64,000 nt of DNA from Saccharopolyspora erythraea NRRL 2338 (GTDB lineage: Bacteria; Actinomycetota; Actinomycetes; Mycobacteriales; Pseudonocardiaceae). The notes under the pieces were generated by a model. That model ran no database searches and had not been told where the DNA came from. It saw nothing but the letters and a program-made list of their open reading frames with translations. The stretch is taken from the NCBI RefSeq assembly GCF_000062885.1, contig NC_009142.1:6313584-6377583 (forward strand), given 5' to 3'. The translations under genes and the position numbers were made by a program. Of the stretch, positions 37,314 to 43,984 are shown in pieces (position 1 is the stretch's first letter; the number at the start of each line of letters is the position of its first letter).

Positions 37314-37910
37314 CTAGCCGAGCCGGATCTGCTTGAGCGCCGTCCACGAGCGGCGCAGTCCGGCGAGCACCGCCACGTCGCGGTTGGGCTCGAGAGCCAC
37401 CCCGACCGACTCGGCGATGCGTTCCGCGACCTGGGCAACGCTCAGGTGGTCGGTCCAGAGATGCTCGGCGAACTCGGGGTGCCGGAGCCTGTCCAGGCAC
37501 AGGTCGACCTTGGAGACCGCGAAGTCCTCCCGGAAGATCCCGAGGCCGCGGCCGCGGAGCCGCCGCAGAACGGTCTGCCTGTCGGCGAGCAGCGCGAAGT
37601 GCCGGACGTCGTGGCCGGCGTCCCGCAGCCTGCCGACGATCTCGTCGAAGTACACCGGCTCGACGAGCGTCATCGGAGCGATCACCGGGCCCTCGTGCTT
37701 GTGCAGGACCAGGTCGAGCACTTCGTGGACGCCTTGCCGCCATGCCGTGAGGTCCTGGAAGTCCCCTCGCAGCGATGCGGGCATCATGCGGCGCAGCCCG
37801 ATGCCGACTTCCTCGGGATCGCAGACCAGGCTGCCGGGAAGCCTTCTCCGCAACTCGTGGGCGGTCTGCGTCTTCCCGCCGCCGAACGCGCCGTTGATCC
37901 AGATCAGCAC
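37314..37910 (-). CDS. P-loop kinase-like protein, TmrB-like
   Basis: A 198-residue ATP-binding protein beginning MLIWINGAFGGGKTQTAHEL, with P-loop GAFGGGKT at about residues 7-14. This start and the following LVCDPEEVG match the TmrB (tunicamycin resistance)-like group of P-loop kinases and phosphotransferases. A later helix (ADRQTVLRRLRGRG) could be the lid. The natural substrate is not known. Its start overlaps the end of the long upstream hydrolase frame by 7 bases. Confidence 0.85.
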   Translation of the reverse strand: MLIWINGAFGGGKTQTAHELRRRLPGSLVCDPEEVGIGLRRMMPASLRGDFQDLTAWRQGVHEVLDLVLHKHEGPVIAPMTLVEPVYFDEIVGRLRDAGHDVRHFALLADRQTVLRRLRGRGLGIFREDFAVSKVDLCLDRLRHPEFAEHLWTDHLSVAQVAERIAESVGVALEPNRDVAVLAGLRRSWTALKQIRLG

Positions 37911-40243
37911 GTCGGCCAGCCTACGGCGAGCCGGTCCGTCGCGGGATTCTCCACGCTCCCCGGCGCTCCCGCCGCGACCAGCCGGAGTTCCGCGCCCGTC
38001 TCAGCCCGACGCGCGCACGACGAGTTCCGGCGCGATGGCGATGCGCTGCACGGGCGCGTCCTCGGCCGCCAGCAGCCGCACCGCCTCGGCGGCCATCTGC
38101 ATATCACCCGAGACGCTGTCTCAGTGCGTTCAGGAGCAAAACTCCGGGTGCTCTGATGAGCAGGAAGATCCGAGACGGTTACTTGGGTCCAACGACCAAG
38201 CTGATGATCGCGCCTAGGAGCAGCAGGACCTCCGCCGAAACCACGAGCCTGGATAGCGGGTGCCGCCATCCGGTGACCGTGACCAGGATGAGGGTCCCGA
38301 TGGCGCTGGCTAGCACGAACACCATGAAGAACGTCGTAGCGATGCCCTGCTCCACGCCGAAGCCTTCGTAGCCTTGGTTCGCGATCACATACAGCGTGAT
38401 GACCGCTGCGGCACCGAGGGCGAGAAGTGGCCAGGCGAGGATGTGACCAAGAACCAGCTTCCACCGTGTTCCGGAGCGCTCTGTGTCGTCGGTCATCGCA
38501 TCCCTTCCGTCTGCCGACGGTCAGCCGGGCCATGCCCTCTAGCGACGCCTTCTTATCCCAATACTCCGTGTGCCCGCCATTTGGGTCCGTCGGCAGTTCC
38601 CGCGCGCCGAACGACGGGTCCGATGGGTCGTGGCCGTGGATGTGGTAGTCCCCTTCCCGGAACCACTGGTCTGGGCGGGCCGTGACCCCGTACTCGATGG
38701 CGTCGCTGTCCGAGGTCCCCGACCAAACATGCTCCGGCTGAACGCCGAGTTCGCTGGCGTTCTCGACACCAACGCCGGGCGAACCGAGGAACGCGATGTC
38801 GTCAGCGTGCACCCCGTAATCGCGTGCGGCCTCACCGACAACGGTGGATCCGTAGCTGTGGCCGAGGATCGTATTGTGTGAGGGCGGCCCATCATGGGTG
38901 GCGCGTAGGCCTTCCTGAAACTTGGCGAGGTCCCCGCCCGCATCCTCGGAATAGCTGCCGGATAGCGCGTACGGGAAGACCTCCGCCGGCGACTCGTAGT
39001 CGCACCACATCACTGCCGCAACTTCCTGACGTGGAGCCATTTCCCGCGCCAGCCCCAACATCACGTCATTGCGCTGAACATCGCCCGCAGCGCCACCGAG
39101 ATCCGCAGTCGTCCCCGGAACCATCGTCATCACGTGATCCGCGGTGTCCGGGTTCCCGCTGGCGACAATGACACGACCGCGCCCGTCGGCACCGGTGGAA
39201 TCGATGCCGAGCAAGAAGTGCCCTGTGTTTGGAGGACCGATCTTTTCCTCTAGCGCTTCAATCCCATCAAGGGCTTGTTCCATCTGCTCGATTCGGTACC
39301 AGTCCTGGGCGTTCTCACTCTCGGGGTCGAGTCGTGCCTTTTCGTCCCGGATGCGGTCCACAAGCGCCTGACGTTGCTGGGCCAACCGTGCCCGGTTTAC
39401 GTCGTCCCTGACGACAGCCGGGACGCCATCGGCGCTGCCGACCATCTGAGGGTAGCGGTCGCTCAAATCCGCGCGCTGGGCGTCCGACAGCGATGCCCAG
39501 CAACCACGTACGGCCGCCGGACCTTGCCCCATCGCCTGTTCGAACATGCCCCTTGTCGCCTCGGCGGCGCGGGTTTCGACCAAGGTCGCGGCGTTAGCCA
39601 ACGCCATGCTCGCCGGGCTGCTCGGGTGAGCGCCGGCCTCACCCCAGGCAGCGGATTGTGGAATGGCTTCGAGTGTGGCCCGGTGCACGTCTAGCGCCCT
39701 GATCAGGGCTTCATGCGCCACCCGTTCGGTCCCGCGCGCCTGTTGCACCGTCGCTTGCGCTTCAGCCCACGCGGCCGCCTTCTTCTCGTTCAGCGCCTTA
39801 ATGGCCTCGTACCTGGCATTCGCCTGGTCGGTGACCCGGATGTCATCCGGCGACGGGTTATCCCCGAGCGGCGGTGGAGGGTGCGCCTCCGATAGCTTTG
39901 GGGGGTAGATCATCAGGTCGGCCACCATCAGTTCGCCGTCCCGCGCCACCTGCTTGGCCTGTTCCATGCGCGCCTTGACAGTGTCGATCTCATCCGACCA
40001 AGTCTCGACGGCTTGTGCGACGCGTGGGAACAACTGCGCCAAGGCGTCGCCGTCGCGCCCTTGCTGGATTACCCAACCCTGGAACACCTCCGACGCCTGC
40101 CCTTCCCACTCGCCAGCAGCCTTGGTCCGGACTTGGTACTGGCCGGTGGCCACCCGCTCAATGGCACCTTCGAAGGCGCGTACCTGCCGGGCGTAGGTGC
40201 GCATCGTGGCCGGGCTTCCGGCGACCCACGTGTTCAAGGTCAT
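37904..40243 (-). CDS. DUF1023 alpha/beta hydrolase with N-terminal WXG/EspC-partner helices
   Basis: The frame is open for 779 codons. Residues 1-250 are helical, beginning NTWVAGSPATMRTYARQVRA and resembling ESX substrate or partner helices. Residues about 330-570 form the DUF1023 (PF06259) alpha/beta hydrolase, with nucleophile elbow GHSYGS at about 458. After EYWDKKASLEGMARL (about 575) the sequence becomes Arg-rich and unlike the family; it overlaps the small membrane protein and the left lacI copy. A normal protein would end near 38490, and the TGA in the overlapping ATGA at about 38493 is two bases out of frame, so a 3' single-base shift is likely. It starts 5 bases after the EspC-like gene. 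Confidence 0.82.
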   Translation of the reverse strand: MTLNTWVAGSPATMRTYARQVRAFEGAIERVATGQYQVRTKAAGEWEGQASEVFQGWVIQQGRDGDALAQLFPRVAQAVETWSDEIDTVKARMEQAKQVARDGELMVADLMIYPPKLSEAHPPPPLGDNPSPDDIRVTDQANARYEAIKALNEKKAAAWAEAQATVQQARGTERVAHEALIRALDVHRATLEAIPQSAAWGEAGAHPSSPASMALANAATLVETRAAEATRGMFEQAMGQGPAAVRGCWASLSDAQRADLSDRYPQMVGSADGVPAVVRDDVNRARLAQQRQALVDRIRDEKARLDPESENAQDWYRIEQMEQALDGIEALEEKIGPPNTGHFLLGIDSTGADGRGRVIVASGNPDTADHVMTMVPGTTADLGGAAGDVQRNDVMLGLAREMAPRQEVAAVMWCDYESPAEVFPYALSGSYSEDAGGDLAKFQEGLRATHDGPPSHNTILGHSYGSTVVGEAARDYGVHADDIAFLGSPGVGVENASELGVQPEHVWSGTSDSDAIEYGVTARPDQWFREGDYHIHGHDPSDPSFGARELPTDPNGGHTEYWDKKASLEGMARLTVGRRKGCDDRRHRALRNTVEAGSWSHPRLATSRPRCRSGHHAVCDREPRLRRLRRGAGHRYDVLHGVRASQRHRDPHPGHGHRMAAPAIQARGFGGGPAAPRRDHQLGRWTQVTVSDLPAHQSTRSFAPERTETASRVICRWPPRRCGCWRPRTRPCSASPSRRNSSCARRAETGAELRLVAAGAPGSVENPATDRLAVGWPTC
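38001..38101 (-). repeat. Left copy of 101-bp direct repeat (3' end of lacI)
   Basis: These 101 bases match 41336-41436 exactly; the flanks differ at once on both sides. The sequence is the last 32 codons of the lacI-type gene, ending at its TGA, so this copy is a truncated lacI end. It marks the left boundary of the 3.2-kb island. Confidence 0.95.
38179..38496 (-). CDS. Small membrane protein coupled to the hydrolase gene
   Basis: A 105-residue protein with a short charged N terminus (MTDDTERSGTRWK) and three hydrophobic helices (LVLGHILAWPLLALGAAAV, ATTFFMVFVLASAIGTLILV and LVVSAEVLLLLGAIISLVV). It overlaps the extended hydrolase frame in another phase, but its composition is that of a real membrane protein. 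The ATGA at its start is the expected overlap point with an ancestral hydrolase stop. Role unknown; perhaps an immunity or membrane partner. Confidence 0.6.
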   Translation of the reverse strand: MTDDTERSGTRWKLVLGHILAWPLLALGAAAVITLYVIANQGYEGFGVEQGIATTFFMVFVLASAIGTLILVTVTGWRHPLSRLVVSAEVLLLLGAIISLVVGPK

Positions 40244-40248
40244 GCTCG

Positions 40249-40521
40249 TCAGCGCCCCAGGTCCCGGAACATCCCGGAGTTGCTGTCGTCGGTGGCGGCG
40301 TAGTCGGCCTTATTGGCGTCCAGGTCTGCCGCACCCTTGTGCACGGTTTCCACGTATCCGGCGGCAGCGCGCATCAAGTCAGCCAGGGTCGCCGACACCG
40401 CCGCACTGGAGGCGCCCGCGTCGGCGGGCGGCAACGGTTGAGCTTTGCCGAGTTCGGTGGTGGAAACCTCCATCTCACCGGCCAGCGTCGATAACGTCGC
40501 TGGGTCGACACGAACGGACAC
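40249..40521 (-). CDS. EspC-like ESX (type VII secretion) protein
   Basis: A 90-residue helical protein beginning SVRVDPATLSTLAGEMEVST, with a central DLMRAAAGYVETVHKGAADL. This helix-turn-helix hairpin pattern without a WxG matches T7SS EspC-like proteins (PF10824 type), which are usually encoded beside a DUF1023 hydrolase, as here. The GTG start is preceded by GGGGAG, part of which sits in a hairpin. Secretion would need a T7SS apparatus encoded elsewhere. Confidence 0.82.
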   Translation of the reverse strand: MSVRVDPATLSTLAGEMEVSTTELGKAQPLPPADAGASSAAVSATLADLMRAAAGYVETVHKGAADLDANKADYAATDDSNSGMFRDLGR

Positions 40522-40530
40522 GTAAAATCT

Positions 40531-40558
40531 CCCCTGATCACTGAGTGTTGATCAGGGG
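40531..40558 (-). promoter_or_regulatory. Hairpin or operator covering the EspC-like ribosome site
   Basis: CCCCTGATCA (40531-40540) and TGATCAGGGG (40549-40558) are perfectly complementary with an 8-base loop. On the minus-strand mRNA the 3' arm supplies the GGGG of the GGGGAG Shine-Dalgarno, so folding would hide it. The same symmetry could instead be a repressor site. Confidence 0.65.
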
Positions 40559-40720
40559 TGACGCTATCGAACCCACTATGTCGCGGGCAGCGTACTTCTA
40601 CGCATCACCCGAACAGCCCAAGGTGATACGCGTAGTCCTACAGCTGTGGCGTTAGCTTCATCGTTCGGTCCGGTACCACTCCTTCCCATCGTCGTTGCTG
40701 TGGTCGGCCATGCCACGTTG

Positions 40721-40975
40721 CTACTGACTGGACTTCGAAGAGCGGTCAGCGTGCACGACTTCGGGCTGAATCCCTGCTTCCGAGAGCAAGCTGTGTCGGC
40801 AGTCGCGGCAGGACTTGAACGTGATCCAGTCCATCTCCGAGGGCTGAGCCATCGGCACCGTGCGGCCACACACAGCCTCGTCGGCCGAACGGCCTTCCCA
40901 GCGCCGTCCGCGGAAGGCGTGGCGCACTCCACCGACTTCCTCGGCTACCGGTAGCCAGTAGTGCCCGCTCGTCAT
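40721..40975 (-). CDS. Small CxxC protein
   Basis: An 84-residue protein starting MTSGHYWLPVAEEVGGVRHA, with CGRTVPMA and then ITFKSCRDCRHSLL. The spaced Cys and CxxC could bind zinc. Similar short proteins occur beside excisionase or HTH genes in actinomycete mobile elements and regulatory pairs. It is divergent from the excisionase-like gene at 41086. Overlapping frames on both strands were judged less likely from composition. Confidence 0.65.
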   Translation of the reverse strand: MTSGHYWLPVAEEVGGVRHAFRGRRWEGRSADEAVCGRTVPMAQPSEMDWITFKSCRDCRHSLLSEAGIQPEVVHADRSSKSSQ

Positions 40976-41085
40976 TGCGACGACCTCATCCCCTCGACCA
41001 GTGCCTCAACTGCCTTATTTGGCCCAATTGACTCAACTGTAGCAACGGAGGCGCGCGAGGTGCCGGAAGTTCGTACGTTCGGGTA

Positions 41086-41283
41086 GTGGCTGATCGACTG
41101 ATCTCGACGGGAGAGCTGGCAAAGACTCTCGGGCTGTCTCGATCCTCGATCGCCCGCTACGCCGTGGATGGACGCCTCACACCAGCGTTGATCACGCCAG
41201 GCGGTCAGTACCGATGGGACCTGGACGACGTGAAAGACCAGTTCCGCAAGCTGGCGCAGGACCGCCGTAACGACCAACCGTAG
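41086..41283 (+). CDS. Excisionase-like HTH protein
   Basis: A 65-residue winged HTH of the Xis/MerR type: ISTGELAKTLGLSRSSIARY, then the ALITPGGQYRWDLDDVKDQF wing and helix. GTG 41086 is preceded by GTTCGTAC-GTTCGGGTA repeats that could be its own site. It sits 52 bases from the right 101-bp repeat, the usual position of xis next to an att site. No integrase gene is nearby. Confidence 0.8.
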   Translation: MADRLISTGELAKTLGLSRSSIARYAVDGRLTPALITPGGQYRWDLDDVKDQFRKLAQDRRNDQP

Positions 41284-41335
41284 GTGTGCACAGCACCCGC
41301 CGTATACCTGGCTGAACCGCTCCCGGTACTCCGCC

Positions 41336-41436
41336 CTCAGCCCGACGCGCGCACGACGAGTTCCGGCGCGATGGCGATGCGCTGCACGGGCGCGTCCTCG
41401 GCCGCCAGCAGCCGCACCGCCTCGGCGGCCATCTGC
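41336..41436 (-). repeat. Right copy of 101-bp direct repeat (within lacI)
   Basis: Exact match to 38001-38101. This copy is the true 3' end of the lacI gene, covering its last 32 codons and stop. Confidence 0.95.
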
Positions 41437-42296
41437 TCCTGCGGCTGGCGGACCGTCGTCAGCGGCGGCTGCCCCAGCTCCGCGTAGGGGATGTCGTCGA
41501 AGCCGGTGACCCGCACGTCGTCGGGGACGCGGACGCCGCGGCGCGCGAACTCCGCCAGCATCCCGAGCGCGATGGTGTCGTTGCCGCAGACGATCCCCTC
41601 CGGCAGCGGGCCCGCGGCGAGCAGCCTTCCGGCCGCCTCCTTGCCCCAGTCCCGGCTGAAGTCACCGAGCAGCACCGCATCGCCCGCCAGCCTGCGGTAG
41701 GCGTCCAGCCGTTCCTGCGACGAGGAGTCGGTCGGCTCGGCTCCGACGAAGGCCAGCCTCCTCGCGCCCTGCGCGCCCAGGTGGCGCACCACCTCGGCGA
41801 TGCCCGCCTCGCTGTCGACCCCGACCCAGGTTCCGGCGAAGCCGTTGACGCGCAGGTCCAGTTGCACCACCGGCACCCGGGCGGCGGCGGTTTCCATCAC
41901 CTCGATGCTGTGTTCGCGGTGGCAGGGGATCATCACCAGCGCGTCGACCCGGCGGTCCAGCAGCGACCGGACCTGCGCCTGCTCGGCTTCCGGGTCGTAG
42001 TGGGAGCTGGTGAGCAGCAGGCTGCGCTGGCCGAGCTGGAGACGGCGCTCCACGGCCTCGACGAGGGTCGCGAAGAACGGGTTGGAGATGCGCGGCACGA
42101 GCATGCCGACGGTGTGGGTGGTGCGGCTGCGCAGCGCCGCGGCGACCGAGTTGGGCTCGTAGTCGAGCTCGCGGGCGGCGGCAAGCACCTTCTCCCGGTT
42201 CTCCGCCCGCACCCCGCGCTGCCCGGACAGGGCGCGCGAGGCGGTGGCGACCGAGACCCCGGCCCGCGCCGCCACGTCGTGGATCCTGATGCCCAA
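41337..42296 (-). CDS. LacI-family transcriptional regulator
   Basis: A 319-residue repressor. The LacI HTH is at the N terminus (RIHDVAARAGVSVATASRAL), followed by the hinge and a periplasmic-binding-fold sensor domain (GMLVPRISNPFFATLVEAVE, then DDVRVTGFDDIPYAELG). It is divergent from the ribose-type ABC transporter and two LacI-type operators lie between them, so it should repress the transporter and probably itself. The gene's last 101 bases are duplicated at 38001. Confidence 0.95.
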   Translation of the reverse strand: MGIRIHDVAARAGVSVATASRALSGQRGVRAENREKVLAAARELDYEPNSVAAALRSRTTHTVGMLVPRISNPFFATLVEAVERRLQLGQRSLLLTSSHYDPEAEQAQVRSLLDRRVDALVMIPCHREHSIEVMETAAARVPVVQLDLRVNGFAGTWVGVDSEAGIAEVVRHLGAQGARRLAFVGAEPTDSSSQERLDAYRRLAGDAVLLGDFSRDWGKEAAGRLLAAGPLPEGIVCGNDTIALGMLAEFARRGVRVPDDVRVTGFDDIPYAELGQPPLTTVRQPQEQMAAEAVRLLAAEDAPVQRIAIAPELVVRASG

Positions 42297-42333
42297 CTGC
42301 CAGCCCCCTTCGCGGATGTGACCGCCACCCTAC

Positions 42334-42349
42334 TGTAATCGGTTTCCGC
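42334..42349. promoter_or_regulatory. LacI-type operator half, lacI side
   Basis: TGTAATCGGTTTCCGC resembles the GGAAA-N-CG-N-TTTCC LacI-family consensus in its right half. With the second site at 42402 it may allow looping. Confidence 0.55.
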
Positions 42350-42362
42350 CAGAAGTAGTCAC

Positions 42363-42389
42363 TTGACAGCGCTGCCGCGCTGCTACAAG
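42363..42389 (+). promoter_or_regulatory. Candidate promoter of the ABC transporter
   Basis: TTGACA at 42363-42368 is a consensus -35. A weak -10, TACAAG, lies at 42384-42389 (15-base spacing). The 42402 operator would cover the transcription start. Confidence 0.45.
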
Positions 42390-42401
42390 GTACGCCGAGC
42401 A

Positions 42402-42417
42402 TGGAAATCGGTTTCCA
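42402..42417. promoter_or_regulatory. LacI-type operator in front of the ABC transporter
   Basis: TGGAAATCGGTTTCCA is a near-perfect palindrome of the LacI/GalR class. It lies just downstream of the candidate promoter, a repressing position. Confidence 0.8.
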
Positions 42418-42469
42418 CCCGTTTTCCCTGCCGGCTCGACGATGAGTAACGCGGCAGAAAGGCACGACC

Positions 42470-43984
42470 ATGGCCGAACCGCCCCGGGGGCGCCTGGAGC
42501 TGGCCGGAGTCTCGAAGTCCTACCCGGGCGTGCGGGCGCTGGACTCGGTCGACTTCGACCTGCGCGCCGGTGAGGTGCACGTCCTGCTCGGCGAGAACGG
42601 TGCGGGCAAGAGCACCCTGATCAAGATCATGGCGGGCGTGCACCGGCCCGACGGCGGAGTCGTGCGGGTCGACGGCGAGCAGGTGCGCCTGAGCGGGCCC
42701 GACCACGCCGAGCGGCTTGGGATCTCCACCATCCACCAGGAGATGGCGCTCGTCGGCCAGCTCACCGTCGCCGAGAACATCTACCTGGGCCGCCCGCCCC
42801 GCCGGTTCGGCGTGGTCGACCACGCCCGCATGCGCCGCCAGGCGCGCGAACTGCTCGACCGCACCGGCCTGGACCTGGACGTGGACGCGGTGGTCGGCGA
42901 GCTCGGCGTCGCCCAGCGCCAGCTGGTGGAGATCGCCAAGGCGCTCAGCCTGGACACCCGCTTCCTGATCATGGACGAACCGACCGCCGTGCTCAGCCGC
43001 ACCGAGGCGGGCAGGCTCTTCGAGCTCGTCGGCGACCTCGCCCGCGACGGCGTCGGCGTCGTGTTCATCTCGCACCTGCTCGACGAGGTGGGCGAGATCG
43101 GCGACCGCGTCACGGTGCTGCGCGACGGCGCGAAGGTCGGCGAGGTGCCCGCCTCCACCGACCCCGGCGAGCTGGTGCGGCTCATGGTCGGCCGCGCCAT
43201 CGACCAGCAGTACCCGCCGCGCGAGTCCCGGATCGGTGACACGCGGCTCGAGGTCCGCGGGCTCGGCACCGACGGCGTGCTCGAGGACATCACGTTCAGC
43301 GCCAGGGCCGGGGAGGTCGTCGGCATCGGCGGGCTCGTCGGTGCCGGGCGGACCGAGCTGGTGCGCGCGATCTTCGGCGCCGACCGCTACGACCGGGGCG
43401 AGGTCCGGGTCGGCGGCCGGTCGATCCCGCGCGGTGACATCGCAGCGGCCCGCGCCGCGGGGCTCGCGCTGGTGCCGGAGGACCGCGCCGGACAGGGTCT
43501 GGTGCTCGGCGGGTCGGTGGAGGAGAACCTGGGGCTGGCGACGCTGGGCGAGCGCACCCGCGGCGGTCTGGTGGACCGCGCGGAGCAGCGGCGCGCGGCC
43601 GAGAAGTCGGTGCGGGACCTGCGGATCCGCGTTGCCGGGCTCGACCAGCACGTGGTCACCCTCTCCGGCGGCAACCAGCAGAAGATCGTGATCGGCAAGT
43701 GGCTGCTGGCCAGGCCGCGGGTCCTGATCCTCGACGAGCCGACCCGCGGCATCGACGTCGGCGCCCGCGCCGAGATCTACGAGCTGATCAACGAGCTCAC
43801 CCGCGACGGCACGACCGTCGTCGTGGTTTCCAGCGACCTGCCCGAGCTGCTGGGCATCAGCGACCGGGTGCTGGTCATGGCCGACGGAAGACTGCGCGGG
43901 GAGCTCGACGGCGCCGAGGCGACCCAGGAGCGCGTGATGGCGCTGGCGGTCTCGAACAACACGCAAGGAGATTCCGATGCCTGA
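42470..43984 (+). CDS. Sugar ABC transporter ATP-binding protein (RbsA-type)
   Basis: A double-ATPase subunit of 504 residues as in RbsA/MglA. The first nucleotide domain has GENGAGKST (about 38) and VAQRQLVEIAKALS; the second has the typical degenerate P-loop GLVGAGRTELV (about 285) and the signature LSGGNQQKIVIGKWL (about 401) followed by LDEPTRGIDVGAR. It energises uptake of a pentose or related sugar through the next gene product, whose start overlaps by 8 bases. Confidence 0.95.
   Translation: MAEPPRGRLELAGVSKSYPGVRALDSVDFDLRAGEVHVLLGENGAGKSTLIKIMAGVHRPDGGVVRVDGEQVRLSGPDHAERLGISTIHQEMALVGQLTVAENIYLGRPPRRFGVVDHARMRRQARELLDRTGLDLDVDAVVGELGVAQRQLVEIAKALSLDTRFLIMDEPTAVLSRTEAGRLFELVGDLARDGVGVVFISHLLDEVGEIGDRVTVLRDGAKVGEVPASTDPGELVRLMVGRAIDQQYPPRESRIGDTRLEVRGLGTDGVLEDITFSARAGEVVGIGGLVGAGRTELVRAIFGADRYDRGEVRVGGRSIPRGDIAAARAAGLALVPEDRAGQGLVLGGSVEENLGLATLGERTRGGLVDRAEQRRAAEKSVRDLRIRVAGLDQHVVTLSGGNQQKIVIGKWLLARPRVLILDEPTRGIDVGARAEIYELINELTRDGTTVVVVSSDLPELLGISDRVLVMADGRLRGELDGAEATQERVMALAVSNNTQGDSDA

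Larger units (their letters stand above)
38001..41436. mobile_element. Putative integrated island bounded by 101-bp lacI repeats
   Basis: Two exact 101-bp direct repeats, each the 3' end of lacI, bound about 3.2 kb downstream of the intact lacI. Duplicating a gene 3' end while keeping the gene whole is what site-specific integration into that end produces, with the repeats as attL and attR. Inside are an excisionase-like gene next to the right repeat, a CxxC protein, an EspC-like ESX protein, an alpha/beta hydrolase and a small membrane protein. No integrase is present, so the element is degenerate or depends on one elsewhere. A local duplication is an alternative. Confidence 0.6.

Noticed and set aside
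40576-40954. Two further open frames overlapping the CxxC protein gene
   Set aside because: Their composition is Arg/Ser-rich without family features, while the 84-residue frame has ordered W, C and CxxC positions.
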